Shown here: positions 41,941-50,256 of the stretch, piece after piece
Layout of the letters: each line of letters begins with the position of its first letter
How positions within the stretch are numbered: the first letter of the stretch is position 1
Assembly: GCF_011398925.1 (NCBI RefSeq)
Contig: NZ_AP022842.1
Location: 2,406,001 to 2,470,000 of the forward strand
DNA length: 64,000 nt
Direction of reading: 5' to 3'
Source of the DNA: Bacillus sp. KH172YL63
GTDB taxonomy: Bacteria; Bacillota; Bacilli; Bacillales; Bacillaceae_B
Program-made: the position numbers and the translations under genes
Notes under the pieces: generated by a model
The model's database searches: none
The model's input: only the letters and a program-made list of their open reading frames with translations
Told to the model about the DNA's origin: nothing

Positions 41941-43000
41941 CTGATGTGCCTCCCTTGATAGTATGTGCTCTATTATCTTACCAAATGATGTTCATAGAAA
42001 GCCAGAAACAAGTATGAAGAAGTTTATTGCATTGGGCTGGAGGCAAATTCGTAGTTAGGCGGAGGCATTCTTTTTTGGGGGACAACATGCTCTGGAAAAT
42101 CATATTTAAGAAGAACAAGGAGGTGGCTGGATCTTCCATGCAATGGAGTACATTACATAGTCTATATATCACTACTTTACTCTATACGAGCGTGTGATCT
42201 TACCACCTGTAGATGCATTGTAGATTAACGGGATCGACTCATTTATCATTCTTAGTACTACGACTTCTTGAGATGTTTGTTACATACAGCTTTCAGGATG
42301 AACAATTTTTCCTGGACACTTAACATTCTCCAACATTTAGCACGAATGATCATGATTTTTCCCCTCTCCTTTTTCACATCATCTTTCATTACCTCTCTTT
42401 ACCTCCATTTAATCGTTTGCAAACCATTCAATATGTTACAAATTGACAGATGATCATGCTTGCTCCGACAGATTCTCTTAGCGAATCGAGGGGGGAATGA
42501 GAACATTTGTCAATTTGTATGGTGATTTGTAGAATTTCTTTTTCATTTTTTTATCATTTGTTTGTTTAGATTTTCAGAAAGGGAGCATTTAAGCCGATAC
42601 TACAGTGTTTAGAAAATAGATAACAAGGTAAATTGGCAAACCAGAATGCTTAGATTTTCCAGTGGGTTGGTGTCATTAACTAGTTTGATCAAACAATCGA
42701 GATGTGGTTGATTGCAGCGAGGGGTGCTCGCTTTCCGCGGGGCTGGCGGTGAGCATCTTCCGCTCCAGTCAACTTGTCTAAAATTAACGTTAAACAAATG
42801 GTGAATAAAAAACAGCACGCTCAACCTACATCGACAATATCTATTGTCAGCGTCGGCTGTAGGTGCTATATTGTGGCTCAACGCAAATCACTGTTCCTGG
42901 CTACCTGCACTTTGAATGTACGTAGACAGGGTCTTGTAGTTCTGCTGAGGTCAACCTCATGTTGTCCTCTACATTTTTGATGATTTCATGATATATAAAA
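41941..43000. other. Largest gene-free region, with a collapsed repeat and a hairpin
   Basis: No convincing gene is seen in 1060 bases. A 36-codon frame at 42087-42197 has a GGGGGA ribosome binding site but no recognisable protein pattern. A collapsed repeat lies at 42701-42776. A strong hairpin with CCTACA/TGTAGG and GACAATA/TATTGTC arms lies at 42825-42863. The AT-rich, stop-dense rest looks like decayed sequence. Confidence 0.5.
42701..42776 (-). repeat. Collapsed copy 4 of the dispersed element
   Basis: In reverse complement the segment reads TTGACTGGAGCGGAAGATGCTC and then directly ACCGCCAGCCCCGCGGAAAGCGAGCA, joining the two outer parts of the GC-rich core seen in copies 1-3. The middle, including CTCCTGCGGG ... 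CGAGGAGGCTC, is missing. Both junction sides carry GCTC. Confidence 0.75.
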
Positions 43001-43618
43001 TCATGAAATGAGTTTCACAAAATGATGAAGGACGCGTGCGGTCAATCCCCAGATGACTTTGTCTCCATAGTAGAAGAAGTGTTCCTTCATATTTCTCGCC
43101 TGCCAATTATAGTTCTCCCCTCCAGGGATATGGTTATAAGGGAAACTTTCTTCAGGTTCCATCTTGAATTGGATATTGTACAGGTCAGGCTCCCTTTCCT
43201 TGAAAAAGGCGAGGGGCACAGTAAATATCTCTTCCACTTCTTCTTCATTGGGTAGTAAAGCTTCCAGCCTGGTATGCAGTGTTCCGACAAACGGATAGAT
43301 GATGGTCCCGAATGGAGAGACAATATAATCTAAAGGATGCAGATCACTGATGGTGCTCCGATCTATCCCCAGTTCTTCAGACGTTTCCCGGACCGCGGCT
43401 GCCCTTTCATCTGCATCCCCCGGGTCAAGCCTGCCACCTGGGAAACAGATTTCCCCCGGCTGTCTCCGCATGTTAAGTGAGCGGACCTCGAAGAGTACAT
43501 GAACTTCATCTTTCACCTGGATGAGAGGGAGTAGAATAGCATATTCGGAAAATGCTTCACTTCCCAACACTTTAGGTGACCTGTCCTGAAGCGGACGCAA
43601 TAATTCGTTCAAATCCAT
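43001..43618 (-). CDS. CoA pyrophosphatase (NudL-type Nudix), 205 aa
   Basis: The Nudix box (GGRLDPGDADERAAAVRETSEELG in pieces G-x5-D/E ... RETSEELG) is preceded by the CoA-specific signature RRQPGEICFPGGR, the UPF0035 motif 'LLTxRxxxMRxHxGExxFPGG'. Enzymes of this type split CoA and its derivatives to phosphopantetheine and 3',5'-ADP. MDLNELLRPLQDRSPKVLG is a normal start. Its last codons overlap an AT-rich hairpin. Monocistronic. Confidence 0.88.
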   Translation of the reverse strand: MDLNELLRPLQDRSPKVLGSEAFSEYAILLPLIQVKDEVHVLFEVRSLNMRRQPGEICFPGGRLDPGDADERAAAVRETSEELGIDRSTISDLHPLDYIVSPFGTIIYPFVGTLHTRLEALLPNEEEVEEIFTVPLAFFKEREPDLYNIQFKMEPEESFPYNHIPGGENYNWQARNMKEHFFYYGDKVIWGLTARVLHHFVKLIS

Positions 43619-43787
43619 TCCATTTCCCCCTTCCTATTATGCTAGTCTATGATTTTCTTTATTATAGTATGAACCGGAAACAGGACCAAGCGTTAAGTTT
43701 CAACCTCTACATGATCACGCTATGATATACTGATCGTGTCTTCAGCATTTGGAAGACCGATCACTTTAATATGGAAGGGATGATTTC

Positions 43788-44402
43788 ATGTTTGGAAAAG
43801 TGGCTTCAGATGTTTTAGGTTTAAGCGATATTGGCAGCGTAATAAAGCCCGTCGATTATGAAAAGGCGGATTCTGATGATTATATTATGCATGAAGATGG
43901 TGAGAGAATTTATTTCTTGATCAAATCCAAATCCGATGAATACTGCTTTACGAATAAAGCGCTCATCCATCTGGATGGAACGAGTGCCGCAAGTAAGAAG
44001 CGGGTGCTCCGCCGCATGGAATTTCACAAATACCAGATCTCGAATGTCCTTCTAGAAACCGCCGGTACTGTGGATCTTGATGTTGAGATAAAGTTTAAAA
44101 TCAATTCAGAAATCTATTCTATAGACGTTCATAAGAAGCATTTATCAGAAGTAAAGGATTTATATAAATCGCTTCTCAAAATTGGAGAAATCACTGCAGA
44201 CAATCTGATCTATTCAGGGTATGCCACTGAAAGCCTTCAACTTGCTTCCTCGACGCTGGGTCAAGTAAAGGCAGATGATATAGACGTGGTGAAACAGTTT
44301 AAAGAAGTCAACCAGTATGCTTTTGACTGGCTGTCTGAGAAGAAAAAAGAGTTCTCACCAAAAGATTTCGGTTTCGTGTTTGAAACATTCATCCAACAAT
44401 AA
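43788..44402 (+). CDS. yvbH: PH-domain protein YvbH-like, 204 aa
   Basis: The N-terminal half (about residues 1-125) reads as a bacterial PH domain (ALIHLDGTSAASKKRVLRRMEFHKYQISNVLLETAGTVDLDVEIKF as strands 4-7), the C-terminal half as the YvbH-type oligomerisation region with helices (LYKSLLKIGEIT ... DWLSEKKKEFSPKDFGFVF). Length and order match B. subtilis YvbH. Function unknown; the PH-like fold suggests protein or membrane interaction. ATG at 43788 is after AAGGGATG. Confidence 0.8.
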   Translation: MFGKVASDVLGLSDIGSVIKPVDYEKADSDDYIMHEDGERIYFLIKSKSDEYCFTNKALIHLDGTSAASKKRVLRRMEFHKYQISNVLLETAGTVDLDVEIKFKINSEIYSIDVHKKHLSEVKDLYKSLLKIGEITADNLIYSGYATESLQLASSTLGQVKADDIDVVKQFKEVNQYAFDWLSEKKKEFSPKDFGFVFETFIQQ

Positions 44403-44501
44403 TATATTAGGAGACATACCTGTCCCCAATACGTAAAATAAGTGGTTTTCGATATCATGAAGGTCAACACAGTGGTGCACGGCTTTCCCTGTAGAAAACA
44501 T

Positions 44502-44558
44502 TAAAAATCCGAATGAATGGGTTCTTCACAAAGGAAGGCGACTCATCATTCGGAGTTT
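44502..44558. terminator. Bidirectional terminator of the CCGAA family
   Basis: AAAATCCGAATGA pairs with TCATTCGGA (44546-44554) plus TTTT, one base looped. It lies between convergent yvbH and the CDF gene. Confidence 0.75.
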
Positions 44559-44580
44559 TGCTTATTTACATTGCTTTCTG

Positions 44581-45549
44581 CTATTCAGCACCTTCCCATT
44601 CCTTCTTTCCATCATCTTCTAGAATCCCAAGCGTCACATCGGCAATATCCGGATCTGCCATTAATTTATCCTGAATGTGAAGCTTGATATCATCCGCTTC
44701 AGACAGTGGCAGCCCTTTCTCCAATTCAAGATAAGATTCAACATGATAATAGCGTCCCTCCTGAAGGATCCTCAGTCTATTAATATCAACGACCGCCTTA
44801 TGCCCGAAGATGATCTGGGCAACCCGATCCTCCACTTCTTTCGGGGCGGCGACGCCAATCAAGCCGACCATATTATCATATCCGACCCTGAAGGCAACCC
44901 CCACCATCAGGATCCCAATAATGATTGTGACGATTCCATCAAGGAGCTGAACATCTGAGAAATAAGACACCAATACAGCGATCAGTGCCAGGAGCGCTCC
45001 TGTTACTGCAACAATATCTTCATAAAAGACAAGTCTGGTCGGGGGAGCGGCCCTTTTCACATTTTTAAAAGCACCTGTAAAAATGCCCCATCCCCTGCTT
45101 TCTTCCCGGGCCTCTTCCCCGATTTCTTTCATCACTTTAAAGAGGATCACGCCATCGATCAGGATATTCAATACAAGCACCGATACATTCAGCCAGATCC
45201 CTTTGACTTCAGCTGGATGCTTCAGTAAATGGATCCCTTCCCTGATCGTTTCATATGCCATGATCGACACGACGATGACTGCGATCATACAGAAAAGGTT
45301 GATCACCCGCCCGAATCCAGTCGGGAATTTTTCTGTCGGTTTCTTTTCGGAAAGGACGCTGCCAATAAAGACAAAACCTTGATTGACTGCATCCGCCAAC
45401 GAATGCATGCTAGATGCAAACATCGCGCCGCTTCCGCTGATAAAGTAGGCGCCCCCTTTTGCGATCGCCAATATGCCATTTCCGACCATGGCAAAGAATG
45501 AAGACTTATTCCCTTTTTTCAGCAAAGAAAAAAATGATTCATCGCTCAT
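44581..45549 (-). CDS. Cation diffusion facilitator, atypical (ZnT9-like) subtype, 322 aa
   Basis: Six membrane helices and a cytoplasmic tail. The first metal site is present in TM2 as H49-x3-D53 (MHSLADAVNQ), but the TM5 site normally H/D-x3-D appears as YEDIVAVTG (E177, D178), as in the SLC30A9/ZnT9-like branch. LVSYFSDVQLLDGIVTIIIG and the C-terminal RLRILQEGRYYHVESYLELEKGL are branch features. It likely exports Zn2+ or Mn2+. The ATG at 45549 follows GGGGGATG; the longer frame has no ribosome binding site. Confidence 0.82.
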   Translation of the reverse strand: MSDESFFSLLKKGNKSSFFAMVGNGILAIAKGGAYFISGSGAMFASSMHSLADAVNQGFVFIGSVLSEKKPTEKFPTGFGRVINLFCMIAVIVVSIMAYETIREGIHLLKHPAEVKGIWLNVSVLVLNILIDGVILFKVMKEIGEEAREESRGWGIFTGAFKNVKRAAPPTRLVFYEDIVAVTGALLALIAVLVSYFSDVQLLDGIVTIIIGILMVGVAFRVGYDNMVGLIGVAAPKEVEDRVAQIIFGHKAVVDINRLRILQEGRYYHVESYLELEKGLPLSEADDIKLHIQDKLMADPDIADVTLGILEDDGKKEWEGAE

Positions 45550-45703
45550 TTCACATCCCCCTAACATCGAATTTACCCCATAGGCTTTAGTATTCCTTTT
45601 GAGTGAACTTTCATAAGTCAATTGACGAACCTTTTAAGCTTTTCTATACTTGTAAAATGTATAGATGATTGATTGAGAATCTACAAAGGTCAGGAGAAAT
45701 GAT

Positions 45704-46765
45704 ATGGACTTTACCATACAGCACCTTTCCTTTTATCTGATTCAGGTAGAAGGAAAAGGAGAAGAAGCCGACAAGCGGCACAAACACTTTCAGACATTGA
45801 CAGGCTCCGAATATGAAGAGAGTCCCCTCAAAAGCTTTTTGGACGGAGAGTTGACGAAAATCGTGAAACGGAAAGTCGACCGTCATTCAAAGTCAGAGTC
45901 TGCGCCTACGAAAATCGGACGATTCGTAGTGGAACCAGGTCACGAACTGACATCCAACCCGAATTATAATTTATTCCACCGCACCCGATATGCCGAGGGA
46001 AAGGAAGATTTCCGCGAGGCATGCGACCAGATCGTTCAAATGTATTTAGAGACGAGCGCCATCCGTGGCGGAGCATTTCTTGTGGCAACGGCCAAACTGA
46101 CAAAATTCTTCGATGACCCGTTCGTATTCATCATGAAATGTGACTTCGAACAAAAGGTTGCCACTATCACAGACGAAGCGACACTCATACATAATGTTGA
46201 AATGGCGATTACCACAAAGAACATGAAATCCATCCAATACCCATACATGCCAGAAGAAGGAATGATGGACTCAGCAGAAATCAAAATACATCAGGCTTCA
46301 CATGCAAGATACTTTGAAGATTTTCTTAAATGGGTGGAATATGAGAAGTCCATGCCGGAAATCGTCAAAACCCAAGTGTATGGCATGGTCAAGGAACATA
46401 TTTCAGAAACATATGCTGAAGAAAGTGATGAACGTGTCGAGTTCGAAGAAGCCGTTGAAGAATGGGCGATCAGTCCGAAACGGGAACTTCAGGAACGCTT
46501 CACCACAGAACAGGTTGTCGAAGCCACCTCTCAAATCGTCGAGCAGTCCCCTGAGGTGGAACTGAAGGTAAAGCTTGACCACGTCTCGGTCAAAGCCCTC
46601 CTTTCAGACTTCGGTGACAGCATTCATCTTGCCAAGGTCAATGGCCGCTACGTCCTGATGATTGAGAGTGAATCGGTCATGTTTGAAAAAGGATTTTCCC
46701 CATTGGAATTCCTGAAGCCTGATGAACTGCATGATGTGATACAGCGGATACAGGGGAAGGAATAG
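45704..46765 (+). CDS. DUF3900-like protein, 353 aa
   Basis: A soluble protein starting MDFTIQHLSFYLIQVEGKGEEADKRHKHFQ. I recall DUF3900 Bacillus proteins of about 350 residues with this opening and the later KIGRFVVEPGHELTSNPNYNLFHR block. The middle (AIRGGAFLVATAKLTKFFDDPFVFIMKCDFEQKVATITDEATL) has some likeness to the nucleoid-associated NdpA/YejK pattern, which I cannot settle. AGGAG precedes the ATG at 45704. Function unknown. Confidence 0.65.
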   Translation: MDFTIQHLSFYLIQVEGKGEEADKRHKHFQTLTGSEYEESPLKSFLDGELTKIVKRKVDRHSKSESAPTKIGRFVVEPGHELTSNPNYNLFHRTRYAEGKEDFREACDQIVQMYLETSAIRGGAFLVATAKLTKFFDDPFVFIMKCDFEQKVATITDEATLIHNVEMAITTKNMKSIQYPYMPEEGMMDSAEIKIHQASHARYFEDFLKWVEYEKSMPEIVKTQVYGMVKEHISETYAEESDERVEFEEAVEEWAISPKRELQERFTTEQVVEATSQIVEQSPEVELKVKLDHVSVKALLSDFGDSIHLAKVNGRYVLMIESESVMFEKGFSPLEFLKPDELHDVIQRIQGKE

Positions 46766-46829
46766 AGCAAGAATCACTGTAACAGGTGAAGGATGACAAG
46801 CTGTTTCGGATAACCATCAAATAGGATTC

Positions 46830-46882
46830 GCTGTTGACCAATGCACAGACCAATCAGGTTCGTGGGCTTGGTCAGCAGCTTT
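46830..46882 (+). terminator. Hairpin after the DUF3900-like gene
   Basis: GCTGTTGACCAA at 46830-46841 pairs with TTGGTCAGCAGC at 46868-46879 (one G-T pair), followed by TTTATTG. Possible terminator. Confidence 0.5.
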
Positions 46883-46924
46883 ATTGTATAATACCGCAGA
46901 ATGTGTTGTGAAACAGCCATCACT

Positions 46925-47413
46925 CTATTCGTAAAAAACATGCTCACATCTCCAACCATCCGTTATCGTCAGGATGCCGTGTGAATAATACGGGAGCTTT
47001 CGTTTGTCGGTAGGGGATCCGGGATTGAACAAGAATACACCCTTTGTATACCGTGAATAAGGGATGTGTGAATGACCAAAAATGATTACATTTACGTCTT
47101 CGTCATCAAATGCTTCAAGAGCCCTTCCTTCGGTCGTTTTTCCTTTTCCGTCTCCATGAACGAGACCAATCTTCACACCATTGACCTCGATGATTCTTTT
47201 TTGTGGCAAAAGGGATTGAAGGTCCTGACTATCCACATTTCCTGCCACTGCCACAAGTTCCCCGTAGGATTGAAACGCTTCATAAATGTCTACCGTATTA
47301 AAATCACCTCCATGTATGATGAGATCACATGTTTTCAGGTCGTTCACTAATGGCTCCGGCAGGCCCTTTCCTTTTTTCGGCATATGGGTGTCTGACACAA
47401 CGACGATTTTCAT
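46925..47413 (-). CDS. YfcE/MJ0936-type metallophosphodiesterase, 162 aa
   Basis: All calcineurin-like metal motifs are present: VVSDTHMP (D8, H10), HGGDFNT, AVAGNVD (GNxD), VHGDG and FGHSHIPY. Proteins of this size hydrolyse phosphodiesters; the natural substrate is unknown. The ATG at 47413 follows AGGAGATTGCA. The gene lies 14 bases behind metG, so it is in the T-box controlled transcript, which might link it to methionine or tRNA metabolism. Confidence 0.88.
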   Translation of the reverse strand: MKIVVVSDTHMPKKGKGLPEPLVNDLKTCDLIIHGGDFNTVDIYEAFQSYGELVAVAGNVDSQDLQSLLPQKRIIEVNGVKIGLVHGDGKGKTTEGRALEAFDDEDVNVIIFGHSHIPYSRYTKGVFLFNPGSPTDKRKLPYYSHGILTITDGWRCEHVFYE

Positions 47414-47427
47414 TGCAATCTCCTTTC

Positions 47428-49065
47428 CTATTTGATGATACTTTCATTCAGCTTTGCTCTCTCCAACTCGATGACATCCACGTCAACCCGCTTGAAGAGG
47501 GGTCCCGTATGCTCGATGTTCACTTTCAACGGAAGGGCTATTTCAGACCAGGCAGGTTTTTCAGAAATGTTCAGCTGTGTTGTCAAAGCGTTTGCAGTGA
47601 AAGGCAAAAACGGTGTCAGGACATTTCTGAGATTGCAGATGATATACAAAAACTCTTTCAGAATGTCTTTTGCTTCCTCCCTGTTCTCTTTGATTACATT
47701 CCACGGTTCCTTCTTATCGAAACGCTTATTTGACCAGCGAATGAAAGAAAATATTTCTTCAAGCCCCTGTCTAGAATTTCCGTCTTCAATTAATTGTCCT
47801 GTCACTTTATATAATGCGGTCAGCCGATCCATTACATCCTCTTCAACCTGTGGGACAGTCACAGCGGGACCGAATTCTTTCACATAGAATTTCAATGAGC
47901 GTTGAACGAGGTTCCCGAGTGCACCCAGCAGTTCACTGTTGTGACTGTAGATGAATTCTCTCCATGAAAAATCCCCATCCCTTTTCTCCGGGGCATTCAT
48001 TGTAAGGAAATAACGGACAGAATCCGGCTGGTATGAGGACAATAAATCTTTCACCCACACAGCCCAATTTGCGCTCGTTGAAATTTTCCGTTTTTCCAAG
48101 GTCATATATTCACTTGAAATGATATGATCAGGCAGCTTCTTTTGATTGATCCCTATGAGGACGGCGGGCCATATGAGTGTGTGGAACGGAATATTGTCCT
48201 TTCCATGCACATAATAGGATGTTGCATTTTCATCCCAGTATCCCCTCCAGTCCTTCCTTTGTTGTTCTGCCCATTTCTTCGACCCGCTGAGATAACCGCA
48301 TACCGCTTCTAACCATACATACACTTTCTTATTACCGAAACCTTCGATCGGGACTTCTACTCCATGATCCAGATCCCTCGTAACCGCCCGGTCTTGAAGA
48401 CCTTCCGACAGATAACGCTTCGTGAGCTGCTGTGCATTTTCTCTCCAAGTGTTTGACTGTTCTTGTAGGTACGTTTCCAACCGGTCCTGTAATCGAGACA
48501 GGGCAAAATACAAATGCGTAGTGGTCTTCAACACCGGTTCTTGACCGCAGAGTTTGCATGTTTTCTCCAACAGCTCTGCAGGCTCCAGCACCTTTGAACA
48601 TTGATCACACTGATCTCCCCTTGCCCTCGCACCGCACCCGGGACAAATTCCTTCAACTAAACGATCAGGGAGAAATCGACTGTCCCTTTCACAATAGGTT
48701 TGCTCCACTTCTTTTTCATATAACCAGCCCTGTTGATAAAGCTCCTGTAAGATGTGCTGGACCACTGCGTGATGGAATTCCCCGTCTGTACGACCGTATT
48801 CATCAAAACTGAAACCCAATGCGAGGAAGGAGTCATGAAATTCCTGATGATACCGGTCTGCCACTTCCTTCACCGTGATGCCTTCCTGCCTTGCCCTGAT
48901 CCCGATCGGTGTGCCGTTGCAATCACTTCCTGATACATAAAGCACATCCTCACCCTTCAAACGATAATATCGTGCGATAATATCCCCCGGCAATAACGAT
49001 GCGATATGCCCTACATGCAGCGATCCGTTCGCATAGGGCCATGCCCCGCCAATAAAAATTTTCAT
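47428..49065 (-). CDS. metG: Methionyl-tRNA synthetase, archaeal-like type, 545 aa
   Basis: A class I MetRS joining methionine to tRNA-Met. HVGH (H17-H20) is the HIGH motif, a four-cysteine zinc knuckle lies near residues 125-165 (CPGCGARARGDQCDQC ... CKLCG), and the KMSKS loop is replaced by EKRKISTSANWAVW, as in archaeal-like enzymes. There is no C-terminal EMAP/dimerisation domain. Bacilli often carry a second metG of this sort. The start is the ATG at 49065 after GGAGGAG; the upstream extension runs into the leader. A Met T-box controls it. Confidence 0.92.
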   Translation of the reverse strand: MKIFIGGAWPYANGSLHVGHIASLLPGDIIARYYRLKGEDVLYVSGSDCNGTPIGIRARQEGITVKEVADRYHQEFHDSFLALGFSFDEYGRTDGEFHHAVVQHILQELYQQGWLYEKEVEQTYCERDSRFLPDRLVEGICPGCGARARGDQCDQCSKVLEPAELLEKTCKLCGQEPVLKTTTHLYFALSRLQDRLETYLQEQSNTWRENAQQLTKRYLSEGLQDRAVTRDLDHGVEVPIEGFGNKKVYVWLEAVCGYLSGSKKWAEQQRKDWRGYWDENATSYYVHGKDNIPFHTLIWPAVLIGINQKKLPDHIISSEYMTLEKRKISTSANWAVWVKDLLSSYQPDSVRYFLTMNAPEKRDGDFSWREFIYSHNSELLGALGNLVQRSLKFYVKEFGPAVTVPQVEEDVMDRLTALYKVTGQLIEDGNSRQGLEEIFSFIRWSNKRFDKKEPWNVIKENREEAKDILKEFLYIICNLRNVLTPFLPFTANALTTQLNISEKPAWSEIALPLKVNIEHTGPLFKRVDVDVIELERAKLNESIIK

Positions 49066-49087
49066 CCCATACTCCTCCTTTACATAA

Positions 49088-49385
49088 TAAAAAGCCCCCG
49101 TCCTAAAGATATCCATCGATATCTAAGGACGAGGACTTGACCTCGTGTTACCACCTTAATTCGCCGCCTGCTCACACAGGTTTGCCTCAACAAGTACGTG
49201 GCTGTGTCGCCATTATACCGTGGCAATGATAACGGATGCCCATACCCGTCCTACCCTACACCCTAACGGTTCGAATAGAATGCTCCGAGACCATATTCCA
49301 TATCGGTTTTCCCTGCTTCTTTTCAGCTGCCGAAGCTCTCTGTTAAGGGCCGTCCTCAATGTACTCTTCTCATCAACGCAAATAG
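49088..49385 (-). ncRNA. T-box riboswitch leader of metG
   Basis: The minus strand holds the T-box core AAGGTGGTAACACG (around 49143-49156), then a terminator stem GATATC/GATATC with CCGTCC/GGACGG-type arms and a U-tract (49088-49133). Stem I sequence upstream contains GAGAAGAGTAC-like and a specifier region with ATG at 49299-49301 or 49292-49294, fitting tRNA-Met. Uncharged tRNA-Met should favour the antiterminator and raise metG expression. Confidence 0.88.
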
Positions 49386-49394
49386 TTTTTTCTT

Positions 49395-49423
49395 ATATTA
49401 TTCTATTTTCCAAAAAAATGCAA
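49395..49423 (-). promoter_or_regulatory. metG leader promoter
   Basis: TTGCAT (49418-49423) and TAATAT (49395-49400) on the minus strand are spaced by 17 bases, just upstream of the T-box leader. Confidence 0.7.
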
Positions 49424-49593
49424 CCGCTATTTTCAGGTTTCATTTCAGCTTAATAGTGGAAGAGTGAAAACATGGCATGCGTGTTCACTTTAAGTGGATA
49501 CATGGGGATGATCCCACTATGTATACTCCCCTGGTCACGTATGTACGGACGAAATTACAATCATTCCTTATTCTATAAAGAGGTGACTTCCTA

Positions 49594-50190
49594 ATGTTTT
49601 CCCTTCAGAAACAATTCAAACGGCCAGATGGTATATTAGGCTGGGTGATCGGTAAAGTAATGGAGATTGATAATCGAAAAATCAACAACTGGTCCCTCAG
49701 GCAGTTGGGGATCAAAAATGGCGAACGGGTATTGGAGATAGGATATGGACCTGGTTATTGCATCCACAGGATCACCAGCACATTCCCTGACACAAAAGTG
49801 GACGGAGTCGATATATCTGAAACGATGAAAGAAAGTGCCGAGAGTAAGAACCAGCACGCCATTGACCATGGAAGAGTCAGACTGTTCATACATGATATCA
49901 GTAAATTCCAATTGGACGATGTCGAGTATGACCGGATCTTTTCCGTCAACAATTATCCTCTTTGGAGTGACAAGAATAAAGCGCTCGCCCATTTGCACAA
50001 TATGTTGAAACCAGGCGGCACCCTCATCATTACTGTCCAGCCAAGAGGGGATGAAGAAAGGGACAGCCGGGCAAAAGGCTATGGTGAAGAAATATTAAAA
50101 GCACTACAGGAATCCGGTTTCAAGAACATCACGATTTCCTATAAAGATGTCCGCCCTGCGCTGACCGTGTGTGTGAAGTGCACCAAATAA
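49594..50190 (+). CDS. Class I SAM-dependent methyltransferase, 198 aa
   Basis: The SAM-binding motif I is VLEIGYGPGYCIHRI near residue 48, motif post-I VDGVDISETM, and motif IV FSVNNYPLWSD then LKPGGTLIITVQP. The start FSLQKQFKRPDGILGWVIGKVMEIDN is seen in a small class of Bacillus methyltransferases. Acceptor unknown. AGAGGTGA precedes the ATG at 49594. Convergent with the LD-carboxypeptidase gene. Confidence 0.85.
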   Translation: MFSLQKQFKRPDGILGWVIGKVMEIDNRKINNWSLRQLGIKNGERVLEIGYGPGYCIHRITSTFPDTKVDGVDISETMKESAESKNQHAIDHGRVRLFIHDISKFQLDDVEYDRIFSVNNYPLWSDKNKALAHLHNMLKPGGTLIITVQPRGDEERDSRAKGYGEEILKALQESGFKNITISYKDVRPALTVCVKCTK

Positions 50191-50194
50191 TGAA

Positions 50195-50238
50195 GAACCT
50201 TCCTGAACGCTCGTTAGATCAGCAGGAAGGTTCTTTTT
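50195..50238. terminator. Terminator after the methyltransferase gene
   Basis: GAACCTTCCTG at 50195-50205 pairs with CAGGAAGGTTC at 50223-50233, followed by five T's. Confidence 0.85.
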
Positions 50239-50256
50239 GCAGGGCAAACCATCATC

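Noticed and set aside
42087..42197. 36-codon frame in the gene-free kilobase
   Set aside because: It has a GGGGGA ahead of the ATG but no coherent protein pattern, so I only mention it in the region description.
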